Positions 52,918 to 61,273 of a DNA stretch of 64,000 bases are shown here, in pieces; positions within the stretch are counted from its first letter, which is position 1; the number at the start of each line of letters is the position of its first letter. The translations under genes and the position numbers were made by a program. The notes beneath the pieces were generated by a model, which searched no databases, was not told where the DNA came from, and saw only the letters and a program-made list of their open reading frames with translations. The stretch comes from an uncultured Prevotellaceae bacterium (GTDB lineage Bacteria; Bacteroidota; Bacteroidia; Bacteroidales; Bacteroidaceae): positions 1 to 64,000 of the forward strand of contig CASFNA010000005.1 in the NCBI GenBank assembly GCA_949295905.1, read 5' to 3'.

Positions 52918-54480
52918 ATGGTTACACAGGCGGAAATCAAACAGGTGTACGCGCGGTGGGTGGAACATAGCCGGCGCGTACAATCATTTACTGACACTTC
53001 ACTGCTGGTCGTGGAAACGCCGGTGGAAAAGGACAGGCGCATCCGCCGCCTGCAGAAGGACTATGCCGCTTTCTGCGAATACTACTTTCCGCACTTCCTG
53101 CAGCTGCACGACAAGGTGACGGGCGAAGTCGTCCGCACCATACACAACGCGCCGTTCCACAACACGGCGGCAGCCAAGGTCAAGAACACCCCGAACCTGA
53201 AGGCGGTGTTCAAGTGGCCGCGCGGACATGCCAAGTCCACCCATTTCGACATATTCATGCCGCTCTGGCTGATGTTCCAGCCCAAGCGGCTCATCAACTT
53301 CATGGTCGTGGTCGGCAAGAGCGAGGGCAGCGCCATCCGCCTGCTTTCGGACATTCAGACCGAACTGGAGTACAACGCCCGCATCACCGCCGACTTCGGC
53401 GAGCAGAAAAGCGTGGGCGACTGGCAGGAGGGCGAGTTCACCTCGCAGTCCGGCGTGAAGTTCCTGGCCTGCGGACGAGGCCAGTCACCGCGCGGCCTTC
53501 GTGAACGTGAGGCACGCCCGGACTACATCGTCATCGACGACCTCGACGACGACGAGCTTTGCCGCAACGAGAAGCGCGTCAAAGACCTCACGGACTGGGT
53601 GAAGGAGGCCCTTTTCGGCGCGCTGGACGTAGGGCGCGGACGCTTCCTCATGGTGGGCAACCTCATTTCCAAGACTTCCGTGCTGGCGAACATCGCAGCC
53701 ACAAAGGGCGTGTATGTGTCGGAAATAAAGGCGGTCGACCGGGACGGCAACCCCGTCTGGAAGGAGAAGTGGACGAAGGAGGAGGCGCAGGCGTACCGCG
53801 ACTTCGTGGGCTACCGGGCGTGGGAGAAGGAGATGATGCACAATCCAATCAATGACGGCACCATATTCCGCCACGACTGGATACGCTTCAAGAAGGTACT
53901 TCCGCTTGAAAAATACGACCAGCTCGTGTGCTATACCGACCCTTCGTTCAAGTCAACCACGGCCAACGACTACAAGGCTTCGCGCTTTTGGGGGAAGATA
54001 GGTCCCGAACTCCACCTTCTCGACTGCTATGTCCGGCAGGACACCGTGACCGGCATGGTACGGTGGCTCTATGACCTGCATGAGCGCACGCGTGACAGGG
54101 CGGCCGTCCTCTTTTTCATGGAAGCGAACTTCATGCAGGACATCATCCTGGACGAGTTTGCCGAAGAGGGCAACCGCCGCGGCTACCAGTTGCCCATCAT
54201 TCCGGACATGCGCAAGAAGCCGGAGAAGCTCCAGCGCATCGAGGCGGTTTCGCCGCTGTGGGAACGCGGCTTCGTGTTCTACAATGAAGCATTGAAGGAC
54301 ACCCCGGACATGCAGGTCGGCATAGAACAGACACTTGCGCTCGAACGTGGAAGCCGGGCGCATGACGATGCGCCGGACGCTGACGAGGGGGCAATCTGGA
54401 TTCTACAAAAACATACAAGGCAACAGATTTACAAACCGAGGCTTGGCATGAGGCGCCATTCCTCAAAAAACAGCTGGTAA
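52918..54480 (+). CDS. Terminase large subunit
   Basis: A 520-residue packaging motor. The ATPase domain has a Walker A variant KWPRGHAKST (about 98-107) and Walker B YIVIDDLDDDE (about 203-213), and the C-terminal nuclease has acidic clusters around YTDPSF and DDAPDADEGAIW. It cuts and pumps DNA into the prohead. It reads on the plus strand while most structural genes read minus. The next gene starts two bases after its stop. Confidence 0.92.
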   Translation: MVTQAEIKQVYARWVEHSRRVQSFTDTSLLVVETPVEKDRRIRRLQKDYAAFCEYYFPHFLQLHDKVTGEVVRTIHNAPFHNTAAAKVKNTPNLKAVFKWPRGHAKSTHFDIFMPLWLMFQPKRLINFMVVVGKSEGSAIRLLSDIQTELEYNARITADFGEQKSVGDWQEGEFTSQSGVKFLACGRGQSPRGLREREARPDYIVIDDLDDDELCRNEKRVKDLTDWVKEALFGALDVGRGRFLMVGNLISKTSVLANIAATKGVYVSEIKAVDRDGNPVWKEKWTKEEAQAYRDFVGYRAWEKEMMHNPINDGTIFRHDWIRFKKVLPLEKYDQLVCYTDPSFKSTTANDYKASRFWGKIGPELHLLDCYVRQDTVTGMVRWLYDLHERTRDRAAVLFFMEANFMQDIILDEFAEEGNRRGYQLPIIPDMRKKPEKLQRIEAVSPLWERGFVFYNEALKDTPDMQVGIEQTLALERGSRAHDDAPDADEGAIWILQKHTRQQIYKPRLGMRRHSSKNSW

Positions 54481-54481
54481 T

Positions 54482-54712
54482 ATGTTCAGACTTATAAAGG
54501 ATTTGATTTTCGCATGGCGGTACAAATGGGCCGTGAAAAAGGCCGTGGAGCTTTCAAGACTCTACGGCATGAAGTTTTATGTGATTCACCTGAACGGCAA
54601 AATCAAAATCGTGCCGAAAAGGACAATCAAGGAATTGGTGGCACGCCGCCGGTTCCGCAAGGGGGTGACCGTGCAGGACATTGAGAAACGCGCATTGTTC
54701 GTAACCCATTGA
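54482..54712 (+). CDS. Small basic protein, unknown
   Basis: A 76-residue protein rich in Lys and Arg (LIFAWRYKWAVKKAVELSR). The first helix could be membrane-associated or DNA-binding. It lies in the packaging operon with a start two bases after terminase. No known family. Confidence 0.55.
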   Translation: MFRLIKDLIFAWRYKWAVKKAVELSRLYGMKFYVIHLNGKIKIVPKRTIKELVARRRFRKGVTVQDIEKRALFVTH

Positions 54713-54724
54713 AAGGAGGTGCTT

Positions 54725-55144
54725 ATGTTCATCACAGACAATGATTACAAGGTGGTCATCGGTGACCAGGCACTAAAGGTCGTTTCACAGGTCAGCGCGG
54801 AAAACCGCGCCAACGCCGAGTTGGAGGCGCAGGAGGAAATGGCCGGGTACCTGCGCCCGAAATATGACTGTGCGGCCCTGTTCGCCGCAGAGGGCGACTC
54901 GCGCAACCGGCTCGCGGTCATGTATTGCTGCGACATCGCGCTCTACCACATGGCGGCATCCCTGCCGCAGAAGATGGGCATTGAGATACGCAAGGAGCGT
55001 TACGAACGGGCCGTCAAGTGGCTGGAGGGCGTGCAGGCCGGGAAGATTGTCCCGGACTTGCCGTTTGCTTTGGACGGGGACGGACAGCCTGTCGCAGGAA
55101 CGATAATGTTCGGATGCCAGAAAAAACAATGTTATAATTGGTAA
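54725..55144 (+). CDS. Mu gp36-like head-tail protein (DUF1320)
   Basis: A 139-residue protein from ATG 54725, after AAAGGAGG, a good ribosome binding site. It opens MFITDNDYKVVIG and includes EEMAGYLRPKYDC and MYCCDIALYHMAA, the pattern of DUF1320, whose Mu member gp36 takes part in head completion. It precedes the portal gene by four bases. Confidence 0.75.
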   Translation: MFITDNDYKVVIGDQALKVVSQVSAENRANAELEAQEEMAGYLRPKYDCAALFAAEGDSRNRLAVMYCCDIALYHMAASLPQKMGIEIRKERYERAVKWLEGVQAGKIVPDLPFALDGDGQPVAGTIMFGCQKKQCYNW

Positions 55145-55148
55145 CCAT

Positions 55149-56462
55149 ATGGGAAAAAGGAAGAATACGGCGGCACGTGCCGGTGCGGGTACGTGGCCGA
55201 CACTGCATACAGCTTACGGCGACTTCAACCTTGCAAAGGGAAGCGACCGCAGGAAAGTAAGGAAGATGGTCGTCGAACTACAGCGCACAACGGACGCGCT
55301 CACACGCAAGGACATACGTGACTGGCGCATGGCGTGGCAACTGGCCATCAATGTGGACAGCCCCAACCGCAAGCCGCTTTACGACATATACCGTGACGTG
55401 GACATAGACCTGCATCTGTCAGGATGTGTCGAACAGCGAAAGGGCTTTGTCATGTCGCGCTCGTTCAAGCTCGTCGGGGCGGACGGCAAGGAGGTGGAGG
55501 AAGCGGCGCACTACTTCAACCAGGCATGGTTCCGCCAGCTAATGAAGCTGTCGCTCGATTCGGTCTATTGGGGACACTCGCTCATCGAACTGGGCGACCT
55601 CGTGACGGACGGGGACGGCTGCGTATGCTACGACGGGGTGAAGCTCATCCCACGCAAGCACGTTATACCCGAATACGGCCGTGTCGTGACAGACCTCGGG
55701 CAGGACTGGACTACCGGAATTGATTACCGCAAGCCGCCGTTTACGGACTGGCTCATAGAAGTAGGGCAGCCGGACAGCCTCGGGCTGTACCTGAAGGCTG
55801 CGACACAGACCATCCCTAAAAAGAACGCATTGGCGTTTTGGGACACTTTCGCTGAAATATTTGGTATGCCCATGCGTGTCGCCACAACTACGACGCGTGA
55901 TGAAAAAGAGCTGGCAAAGATTGACCGCATGATGGACAGCATGGGAGCGGCCATGTACGCCGTGCTGCCGGAAGGAACTAACGTTGAAGTAAAGGAAAGC
56001 ACCAAGGGCGACGCCTTCAACGTATATGACAAGCGCGTGGACAGGGCGAACTCCGAACTGTCCAAGCTCGTCATCGGGCAGACCATGACCATCGAGGACG
56101 GCTCCAGCCTCTCGCAGTCGCAGACGCACCTCGAGGTATTCGAGAACCTTGTCGAAAGCGACCGCACCATGCTGGCCGACATCGTGAACAACCAGCTAAT
56201 TCCACGCATGGCAAAGCACGGTTTCCCCGTCAAGGGGCTGCGCTTTGAATGGGACGATTCGGTGGACTATACCCCGGAACAGCAGGTGGCATTTGAAAAA
56301 ATGGTGTCCGACCGCTACGAGGTAGACCCGAAATACTTTGCCGAGAAATACAACATGCCGGTCGGGGAAAGACGCAACGCACAAATCCCATCCGGTAAGG
56401 AAGAAGATGATGATGACACCAGCAAGAAACGCCAAAAGAACGCGCACCGTTTTTTCGACTGA
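55149..56462 (+). CDS. Portal protein (Mu gp29-like, DUF935)
   Basis: A 437-residue portal. DIYRDVDIDLHLSGCVEQRK, LDSVYWGHSLIELG and NALAFWDTFAEIFGMPMRV are DUF935 landmarks. The twelve-subunit ring is the DNA gate of the capsid. Near its 3' end, codons 56448-56456 (CGT TTT TTC) form a -1 slippery site followed by a stem-loop, so some ribosomes may continue into the F-like frame. Unshifted translation ends in RFFD at 56462. Confidence 0.9.
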   Translation: MGKRKNTAARAGAGTWPTLHTAYGDFNLAKGSDRRKVRKMVVELQRTTDALTRKDIRDWRMAWQLAINVDSPNRKPLYDIYRDVDIDLHLSGCVEQRKGFVMSRSFKLVGADGKEVEEAAHYFNQAWFRQLMKLSLDSVYWGHSLIELGDLVTDGDGCVCYDGVKLIPRKHVIPEYGRVVTDLGQDWTTGIDYRKPPFTDWLIEVGQPDSLGLYLKAATQTIPKKNALAFWDTFAEIFGMPMRVATTTTRDEKELAKIDRMMDSMGAAMYAVLPEGTNVEVKESTKGDAFNVYDKRVDRANSELSKLVIGQTMTIEDGSSLSQSQTHLEVFENLVESDRTMLADIVNNQLIPRMAKHGFPVKGLRFEWDDSVDYTPEQQVAFEKMVSDRYEVDPKYFAEKYNMPVGERRNAQIPSGKEEDDDDTSKKRQKNAHRFFD

Positions 56463-56484
56463 GCCCCGATGACTACTCGGGGCT
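56450..56484 (+). promoter_or_regulatory. -1 ribosomal frameshift signal between portal and F-like gene
   Basis: T_TTT_TTC at 56450-56456 has X_XXY_YYZ form in the portal frame. After a 5-base spacer, AGCCCCGA (56462-56469) pairs perfectly with TCGGGGCT (56477-56484) across a 7-base loop. Slippage back one base leads straight into the F-like frame (CGA CTG AGC). Confidence 0.72.
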
Positions 56485-57784
56485 GCACGGCCGTTATGCC
56501 GCCTTGCTCGGCGACCGCGCGCTGCTTGCCGACACCGACCCAATAGGCGGCGACTTGCGGAAAGAGTTGGAGGAGGCGTTCCGTGGCATGATGGCGGCTC
56601 TCTACAAGGAGGAGGGCGCGACGCTCCGCATCGGCCTGCTGGCCGAACCGGAGGCGCAGGCCTTCATCGGGGCGCACGCCGGCGCGCTCGACTCGTCGTT
56701 CAAGACCGTGGAAATGTCGGACACCATGCGCCGCAGGCTGCAACGCTCCGATTACGTGTTCTCCGGCATGAAGGCGTTTCACGAACTCAACGAGGCGTTT
56801 CCGTCGTTGCTCGACGAGAACGGCGATAGAAAAACATTCGAACGTTTTTTGAATGATGTCCGAAGCGTCGACGCCACATACAACCGCAACTACCTGCGCT
56901 CGGAGTTCAACTTCGTGCAGGCTTCGGCGGAAATGGCGGCCAAGTGGGAACAGTTTATGCAGGACGGCGACCGCTACTACCTGCAATACCGCACGGCCCA
57001 CGACGACAAGGTGAGGCCGACACACGCCGCCCTCCACGGCGTCACGCTGCCGGTTACCGACACCTTTTGGGACGAGTTCTATCCGCCAAACGGTTGGAAC
57101 TGCCGCTGCACCGTTGTGCAGGTGCGCAAGTCGCGTTATCCGGCCACGCCGCACGACGAGGCGATGGCTCTCGGTGAGGAAGCCCTGGAGTTTGACAAAA
57201 AGGGGATGTTCCGCTTCAATCCCGGCAAGCAGGAGAAGGCCGTGCCGGATTATAACCCCTATACCATAAGCCGATGCAAGGACTGCGACATCGCCAAAGG
57301 AAAACTGAAGCTCGCAAAGGCTTTCATCCCCGACAACGAACTGTGCCAGGCGTGCCAGCTGTTGAGAAGTTGTTTGGAACATAGGGAGAGTAAGGCTTTT
57401 CGCGAATATCGAAAGGATGTCATCAATTCAGCCAAAGCGATAGACAATAAGAAATGCCCGAACTTGCAGACAAAGAGCTATTACCAAACAAAAAAATCGC
57501 TTAAACGCGGAATAGCCCATGCGTACAACATCGAGGAAGTCGAAATGTTTGAAAGTGTTGAAGAGTATGTGGCGAAGCTGACATTCATCCGTTACAGTCC
57601 TCTTGGAGAGGTCAAGGATATGACTAATCCCAAAGACATCGCCAATGTCAAAAAGAAAATACACCGTGGTGTGACGGGGTACAATGTCTATGAAGTCTCC
57701 ATTAGGGGTGAAATATGGGAGGTAAAGACCGAGGTGTTCAAAGATAAAACGGAAACTTTATATGTGGCAATAAAAAAAGGATAA
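56456..57784 (+). CDS. Mu F-like minor head protein with C-terminal nuclease-like domain
   Basis: The open frame begins around 56417 with no ATG before codon 30 or so. The coherent sequence LSPDDYSGLHGRYAALLG starts at the portal stop, so the product is most likely a -1 frameshift fusion (878 residues with the portal) or uses CTG 56459 or TTG 56504. The phage Mu F/SPP1 gp7 domain spans about 56850-57120 (YLQYRTAHDDKVRPTHAAL, FYPPNGWNCRC). The last 90 residues (RGIAHAYNIEEVEMFESVEE onward to VSIRGEIWEVKTEVFKD) are separate and resemble the barnase/ColicinE5/RelE-like (PBECR) domains often fused to such proteins. Confidence 0.8.
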   Translation, partial: RLSPDDYSGLHGRYAALLGDRALLADTDPIGGDLRKELEEAFRGMMAALYKEEGATLRIGLLAEPEAQAFIGAHAGALDSSFKTVEMSDTMRRRLQRSDYVFSGMKAFHELNEAFPSLLDENGDRKTFERFLNDVRSVDATYNRNYLRSEFNFVQASAEMAAKWEQFMQDGDRYYLQYRTAHDDKVRPTHAALHGVTLPVTDTFWDEFYPPNGWNCRCTVVQVRKSRYPATPHDEAMALGEEALEFDKKGMFRFNPGKQEKAVPDYNPYTISRCKDCDIAKGKLKLAKAFIPDNELCQACQLLRSCLEHRESKAFREYRKDVINSAKAIDNKKCPNLQTKSYYQTKKSLKRGIAHAYNIEEVEMFESVEEYVAKLTFIRYSPLGEVKDMTNPKDIANVKKKIHRGVTGYNVYEVSIRGEIWEVKTEVFKDKTETLYVAIKKG

Positions 57785-57857
57785 ACGACTGTCCAGCGAG
57801 GTTCAAACAACCCCCATTAGGAATCAGAAGCCTATCCTCATTGCAAATATACGAATA

Positions 57858-57893
57858 AAAATCCATGTACGTATGGGCGTGCATGGATTTTTT
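57858..57893. terminator. Bidirectional terminator between convergent modules
   Basis: AAAATCCATG pairs with CATGGATTTT around a 14-base loop, with A- and T-runs on both sides. It separates the rightward packaging operon from the leftward gene at 57899. Confidence 0.8.
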
Positions 57894-57898
57894 ATACA

Positions 57899-58117
57899 TT
57901 ATTCACCCTCGAACATGCGCTTGGCCTGCCTCTCATCGGGCAGCATCGCCTCCAGCAGGTCGCACAGGCCGTAGATGAAGTCGTACTCGTTGCTCACGCG
58001 CTCCTTGTCAACGGAGCTGATTGCGCGCACTATGTCGGTCACAGTGCTGAGCCACATGGAAACGGGGAAGGGATTGTCCATTTCCACGACAAACTTGTCT
58101 TTCTCGAACTTCACCAT
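57899..58117 (-). CDS. Small phage protein, unknown
   Basis: A 72-residue acidic protein (FVVEMDNPFPVSMWLSTVTD) that follows the antirepressor-like gene by three bases. It may be co-translated with it. No family recognised. Confidence 0.55.
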   Translation of the reverse strand: MVKFEKDKFVVEMDNPFPVSMWLSTVTDIVRAISSVDKERVSNEYDFIYGLCDLLEAMLPDERQAKRMFEGE

Positions 58118-58120
58118 AGT

Positions 58121-58813
58121 TTAGCCCTCCTGTCCGTCAAAGTCCAACATAAGTTGGGTCGGGGTCTTGTGCTTTGCGCTGGCGCACAACAGCAGCCTTA
58201 CGCCAAGCAACGTGGTAAACCATCCGGGCTGCGTCACGCCGTAGAGCCAAATCTTACGCGCCATTACTCGCTTGGCGTTCAATCGGCGTACATTCTGACT
58301 GCTTTCCGTACGGCTCCCGATGCAGCCGTTCACGTCGTTGATGGAATACCAACATTCACCATCTATTTCTATCATCCTTATCTCACCGCCGTTGTACCGT
58401 ACACGACTGTATGGTATGTCACGCGCATCAATGTAATAGCCTTTAGTCGGTTGGCGCATTCCATAATAGCCACGCTTGCGGATGGACGGCAAGACTTCTG
58501 CTGTTACCCACTTACGGAACGGGTGGGCTTCAGGTTTACGGGACTGAAGAGCTAAAACGTATAAACCGGATTCGTTGATTAGCCACATCTCCTTGTCTCC
58601 AAACTGCGTCGGTAATACCGACGTAGCTTTTTCATCGTCGTCCAGTCGTTGTATTGCGTCCCGATTGTTCTTAATGCCAAGGACATCACAAACATCTTTG
58701 GCCACAAACCACGGTTCGCCATTGATTACTTGCACACGGATAGGAGTGCTTTTCTGATTGAAGTTAAACACTTCCACCAATCCCGTAGATTGGTTTTCTT
58801 GATTTTTGTTCAT
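58121..58813 (-). CDS. Bro-N domain protein (phage antirepressor-like)
   Basis: A 230-residue protein from ATG 58813. Residues about 15-115 form a Bro-N domain (PWFVAKDVCDVLGIKNNRDA, HPFRKWVTAEVLPSIRKRG), known from phage and baculovirus regulators that bind DNA. The C-terminal half has a Tyr/Trp-rich stretch (IEIDGECWYSINDV). Bro-N proteins often relieve repression during induction. An upstream in-frame extension to 58867 lies in the structured leader and is not favoured. Confidence 0.82.
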   Translation of the reverse strand: MNKNQENQSTGLVEVFNFNQKSTPIRVQVINGEPWFVAKDVCDVLGIKNNRDAIQRLDDDEKATSVLPTQFGDKEMWLINESGLYVLALQSRKPEAHPFRKWVTAEVLPSIRKRGYYGMRQPTKGYYIDARDIPYSRVRYNGGEIRMIEIDGECWYSINDVNGCIGSRTESSQNVRRLNAKRVMARKIWLYGVTQPGWFTTLLGVRLLLCASAKHKTPTQLMLDFDGQEG

Positions 58814-58867
58814 AATTGTAGTTAATTGAATTAGAGCGTTGCGCGGACTGAAAAAGACGGCGTCCAC

Positions 58868-59044
58868 TTCCCGTCGCTCTAAATCCTAACTACTGGACTT
58901 GCCTGCGCCATTACAACGCGGGCACGGGGTTGGAGCCGTCGTATCTGTACACCTTACATACAGGCATGAAAAATGCCCGTATGCGGTGCATCGGACAGAC
59001 TTGGCTGTCCAGTAGTTTTAGTAATTTAGAGCACCGCAAATGTA
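58868..59044 (-). ncRNA. Candidate structured RNA or leader upstream of the Bro-N gene
   Basis: On the minus strand TACATTTG (59037-59044) is a -7 box, with a start near 59030. The outer arms 59007-59032 and 58876-58898 pair as 11 bp plus 9 bp around a small internal loop. A hairpin GGACAG/CTGTCC (58993-58998 with 59005-59010) competes with the outer stem, and another hairpin is GGCAT/ATGCC near 58963-58979. GACGG...CCGTCTTTTT after the outer arm (58855-58876) looks like a terminator. It could be a separate small RNA or a switch for the gene at 58813. Confidence 0.55.
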
Positions 59045-59100
59045 CAGCATTTTTCTCAATCCGCGGCACGCCTGCCGTGGTTTTTAACTTTTTTAATCTT

Positions 59101-59541
59101 TCAGCGCAGTGACTTGAACGCAACGCACTGGTACACCTCTATGTTTTCAACGATGTCCTCGTGGTTGTGGTTGGTGTCGCTCTCCACAAGGTCGAACTCC
59201 TTGAACGTCTCGCCTTCCATGCACGCGAGCGAGGCGTGTATCTCCTCCAGCAGGTCGAACACAGCCAAGCTGTCCTCCTGGAACGGGCTGCCGTCACTCA
59301 CGCTGCCGCCCCAGTCAGTCACCACGTGCAGGGCCACTTCCGGCTCTGCGCGGTATTCCACGCCGTTCACCAAGGCGTCCCATTTTATCGGCCTGAACTC
59401 GACGAACACAGCCGGGCGCGCCCAGCCCTCCTCCTGCTCGATGAACTCCACGTTGTGGTTCCACAGGTCTATGTGCCTTATCGCTCCGCCGCCTACTTCC
59501 TTCAGCCTCTCGCAGAGCATCTTGTACAGTTCTTTTCTCAT
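59101..59541 (-). CDS. Phage head-tail connector-like protein, unknown
   Basis: A 146-residue protein (LYKMLCERLKEVGGGAIRHI, RPAVFVEFRPIKWD), with EEIHASLACMEGETFKEFDL near the end. Proteins of this size and pattern near the gpG-like gene are often tail terminators or minor capsid proteins. It overlaps the gpG-like gene by four bases. The function is inferred by position. Confidence 0.55.
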   Translation of the reverse strand: MRKELYKMLCERLKEVGGGAIRHIDLWNHNVEFIEQEEGWARPAVFVEFRPIKWDALVNGVEYRAEPEVALHVVTDWGGSVSDGSPFQEDSLAVFDLLEEIHASLACMEGETFKEFDLVESDTNHNHEDIVENIEVYQCVAFKSLR

Positions 59542-60113
59542 TTCCTTTTCATTGTAAAGTCCACATTCCTGAAATATGCTTCAAGGTTTTCTTCTATTAT
59601 CTCCCTTACCGCACGTTCCACTTCCGGGCTTGTGCCGAGGAAACGCCTGCGCGGTATCTTCACCGTCGAGCCTTCCTTCTTCAACGCCATGCACTTGTAG
59701 AACTCGGCCTCGTCGTTTATATGTAGCGTGTTCTTGTCGCGGCGCATCGTGCCGTCCTTTCTTCTCGCAAACTGCAATGCTCCGGCAGCCGTCATGTACT
59801 TGTGCCAGAAGTAGCCCTTCATCCTGCGCGTCACCACTATCTCGCCGCCGTCGTTGTGGATGGCCGCGTATGGCAGGTAGGTGTAGAACGTTATGCTGTC
59901 ATCCGTCGTGCGGCTGCGGATGCTGCGCCTGAGGGTCCCTGTGTCTACGAGCAGCGCACCGCCCTGCCTTACCGGGCTGCGCCGCCGCGCCCACGACTCG
60001 CTGAAAAAAGCCTGGCGTTCGAAGTTCTTGTCGAACTCGTCGCCAAGCTCCACGCGGATGTCGTCAAGCACGAGCCTGAAAATCCTCCTTACTTCATCGT
60101 TCATTTCCGTCAT
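59538..60113 (-). CDS. Mu gpG-like virion morphogenesis protein
   Basis: A 191-residue protein from ATG 60113 (TTG 60122 is an alternative). ERQAFFSESWARRRSP, LVDTGTLRRSIRSR, YAAIHNDGGEIVVTRRMKG and PRRRFLGTSPEVERAVREII match the phage virion morphogenesis family (P2 gpS/Mu gpG), a tail-completion protein. It sits among early genes, away from the main tail block. Confidence 0.82.
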   Translation of the reverse strand: MTEMNDEVRRIFRLVLDDIRVELGDEFDKNFERQAFFSESWARRRSPVRQGGALLVDTGTLRRSIRSRTTDDSITFYTYLPYAAIHNDGGEIVVTRRMKGYFWHKYMTAAGALQFARRKDGTMRRDKNTLHINDEAEFYKCMALKKEGSTVKIPRRRFLGTSPEVERAVREIIEENLEAYFRNVDFTMKRK

Positions 60114-60339
60114 TCCCGCCAAAGTTAAAATACAGCTGGGTGTCCTCCGGCATCTCGTTCTTGGGGTCGGCGGACGCTTTCAAAAGGTTGTAGAAAGTCC
60201 GTTCACTGACACCGTAGACAGGATATATGTACCTTCGCCATATCTCCCTGTTTGGGAGACCTCTCTTGACGTGCTGGTCATATATCCTATTGATGTCGGC
60301 TACGCGCTTCTTGTAACTTACTCCGTGCCGGTTCCCCAT
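60094..60339 (-). CDS. Small HTH-like phage protein
   Basis: An 81-residue protein with REIWRRYIYPVYGVSERTFY, a likely HTH with basic N-terminus. Its end overlaps the next gene. The role is unknown, perhaps regulating the late switch. Confidence 0.55.
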   Translation of the reverse strand: MGNRHGVSYKKRVADINRIYDQHVKRGLPNREIWRRYIYPVYGVSERTFYNLLKASADPKNEMPEDTQLYFNFGGNDGNER

Positions 60340-60351
60340 ACTGTATTCTTG

Positions 60352-60552
60352 TCAGTCCTCTGTTTGTTCTTTTTCTTCCTTGTACGGACGTATGTCGAGC
60401 GTCATCTCGCAGCTCACCGTCACACGTCCGCTGCCCTCGCACTGCGGACAGGTCTCCACCTTGCGGACGATACGCCCTGAAACGATTTTGCCCGTGCCGC
60501 GGCATTTGCGGCACAGGGCTACTTTCGGCTGCTTCTTCACTTCCTTTTTCAT
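60352..60552 (-). CDS. Small zinc-ribbon protein (DnaJ-type CxxC motifs)
   Basis: A 66-residue protein from ATG 60552, overlapping gam by four bases. Two motifs, CRKCRGTGKI and CPQCEGSGRV, give the CxxCxGxG pattern of the DnaJ zinc centre. It probably binds one zinc. The role in the phage is unknown. Confidence 0.75.
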   Translation of the reverse strand: MKKEVKKQPKVALCRKCRGTGKIVSGRIVRKVETCPQCEGSGRVTVSCEMTLDIRPYKEEKEQTED

Positions 60553-61070
60553 GCTGCGTCCTCCTTCTTCGGCTCTACGAAAAACGTTTCGTCCTGTGAC
60601 ACCTGTATGCCGCACTTGGCCATCTTGCCGCCCATGTCCTCAACGTCGCGGTCGGCCAGCAGCTTGTCCTTGGCTATCTCCTCCGTCTGCCTTACGTAGC
60701 TGGGCAGGAACTCCTTTACCAGCTGCAACGCGCTTGCCCAGGTGAAGCCCTTGAGCGTCTTCAACTTCGGGGTGCCCGTGCGGAAGCCAATCGTGCCGTG
60801 TGCCATCTCGAGGCTCTTCTTTTTCGAGAACAGCTCGGCCTGGTTTTCCGTGGCGAACGCCTGAAGCGTGTCGAAAGCCCTGCCTTTCGCGTCCTCCAGC
60901 TCGGCCAGCTTGCCGGCGTACTTCTCGCGGATGCGCGCGCATTGCAGCTCGATGTCAGCCGTTATCTTCGCACTCTCGGCAGCCGTCTTCGCGTATGTTG
61001 CGAACGCCTCGTCGGCAGCTTCCCTCGTTACTCCCGTGATAATCACTTTCTTTGCTCTCTTTGTTGCCAT
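60549..61070 (-). CDS. gam: Host-nuclease inhibitor Gam
   Basis: A 173-residue Mu Gam-family protein. The conserved core FSKKKSLEMAHGTIGFRTGT, followed by PKLKTLKGFTW, is diagnostic. The N-terminal half is a long helix. Gam coats linear DNA ends and blocks RecBCD-type exonucleases, protecting phage DNA during transposition. It lies in the early region, as in Mu. Confidence 0.9.
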   Translation of the reverse strand: MATKRAKKVIITGVTREAADEAFATYAKTAAESAKITADIELQCARIREKYAGKLAELEDAKGRAFDTLQAFATENQAELFSKKKSLEMAHGTIGFRTGTPKLKTLKGFTWASALQLVKEFLPSYVRQTEEIAKDKLLADRDVEDMGGKMAKCGIQVSQDETFFVEPKKEDAA

Positions 61071-61106
61071 TGTCGTAATTTGTTTATTTGGTTGAACAAT
61101 ATGTTT

Positions 61107-61271
61107 TCAATATTCTTCCATTTCAGGAAGCTCGTTTGCGAGCTTTCCGCGCTCGTCCTCAATCTCGAACCACAGGCTCTCCAATACGTCCATATAACGG
61201 GCGTCGTCGAGTTCCTTGCAATACTGGTGTATGTGGTCCATCAGTTCCTTCACTATCTGCCTGTTCGTCAT
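61107..61271 (-). CDS. Small early phage protein, 54 residues
   Basis: ATG 61271 to TGA 61107 encodes an acidic helical peptide (IVKELMDHIHQYCKELDDAR). Its start overlaps the GemA-like gene region by a few bases (TGACGATG), consistent with coupled translation. No known family. Confidence 0.6.
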   Translation of the reverse strand: MTNRQIVKELMDHIHQYCKELDDARYMDVLESLWFEIEDERGKLANELPEMEEY

Positions 61272-61273
61272 CG

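Noticed and set aside
58911-59123. 70-residue ORF within the structured stretch on the minus strand
   Set aside because: It overlaps the end of a structural gene and the paired RNA arms, and most of its codons form the stems. An RNA explains the stretch better, although translation is not excluded.
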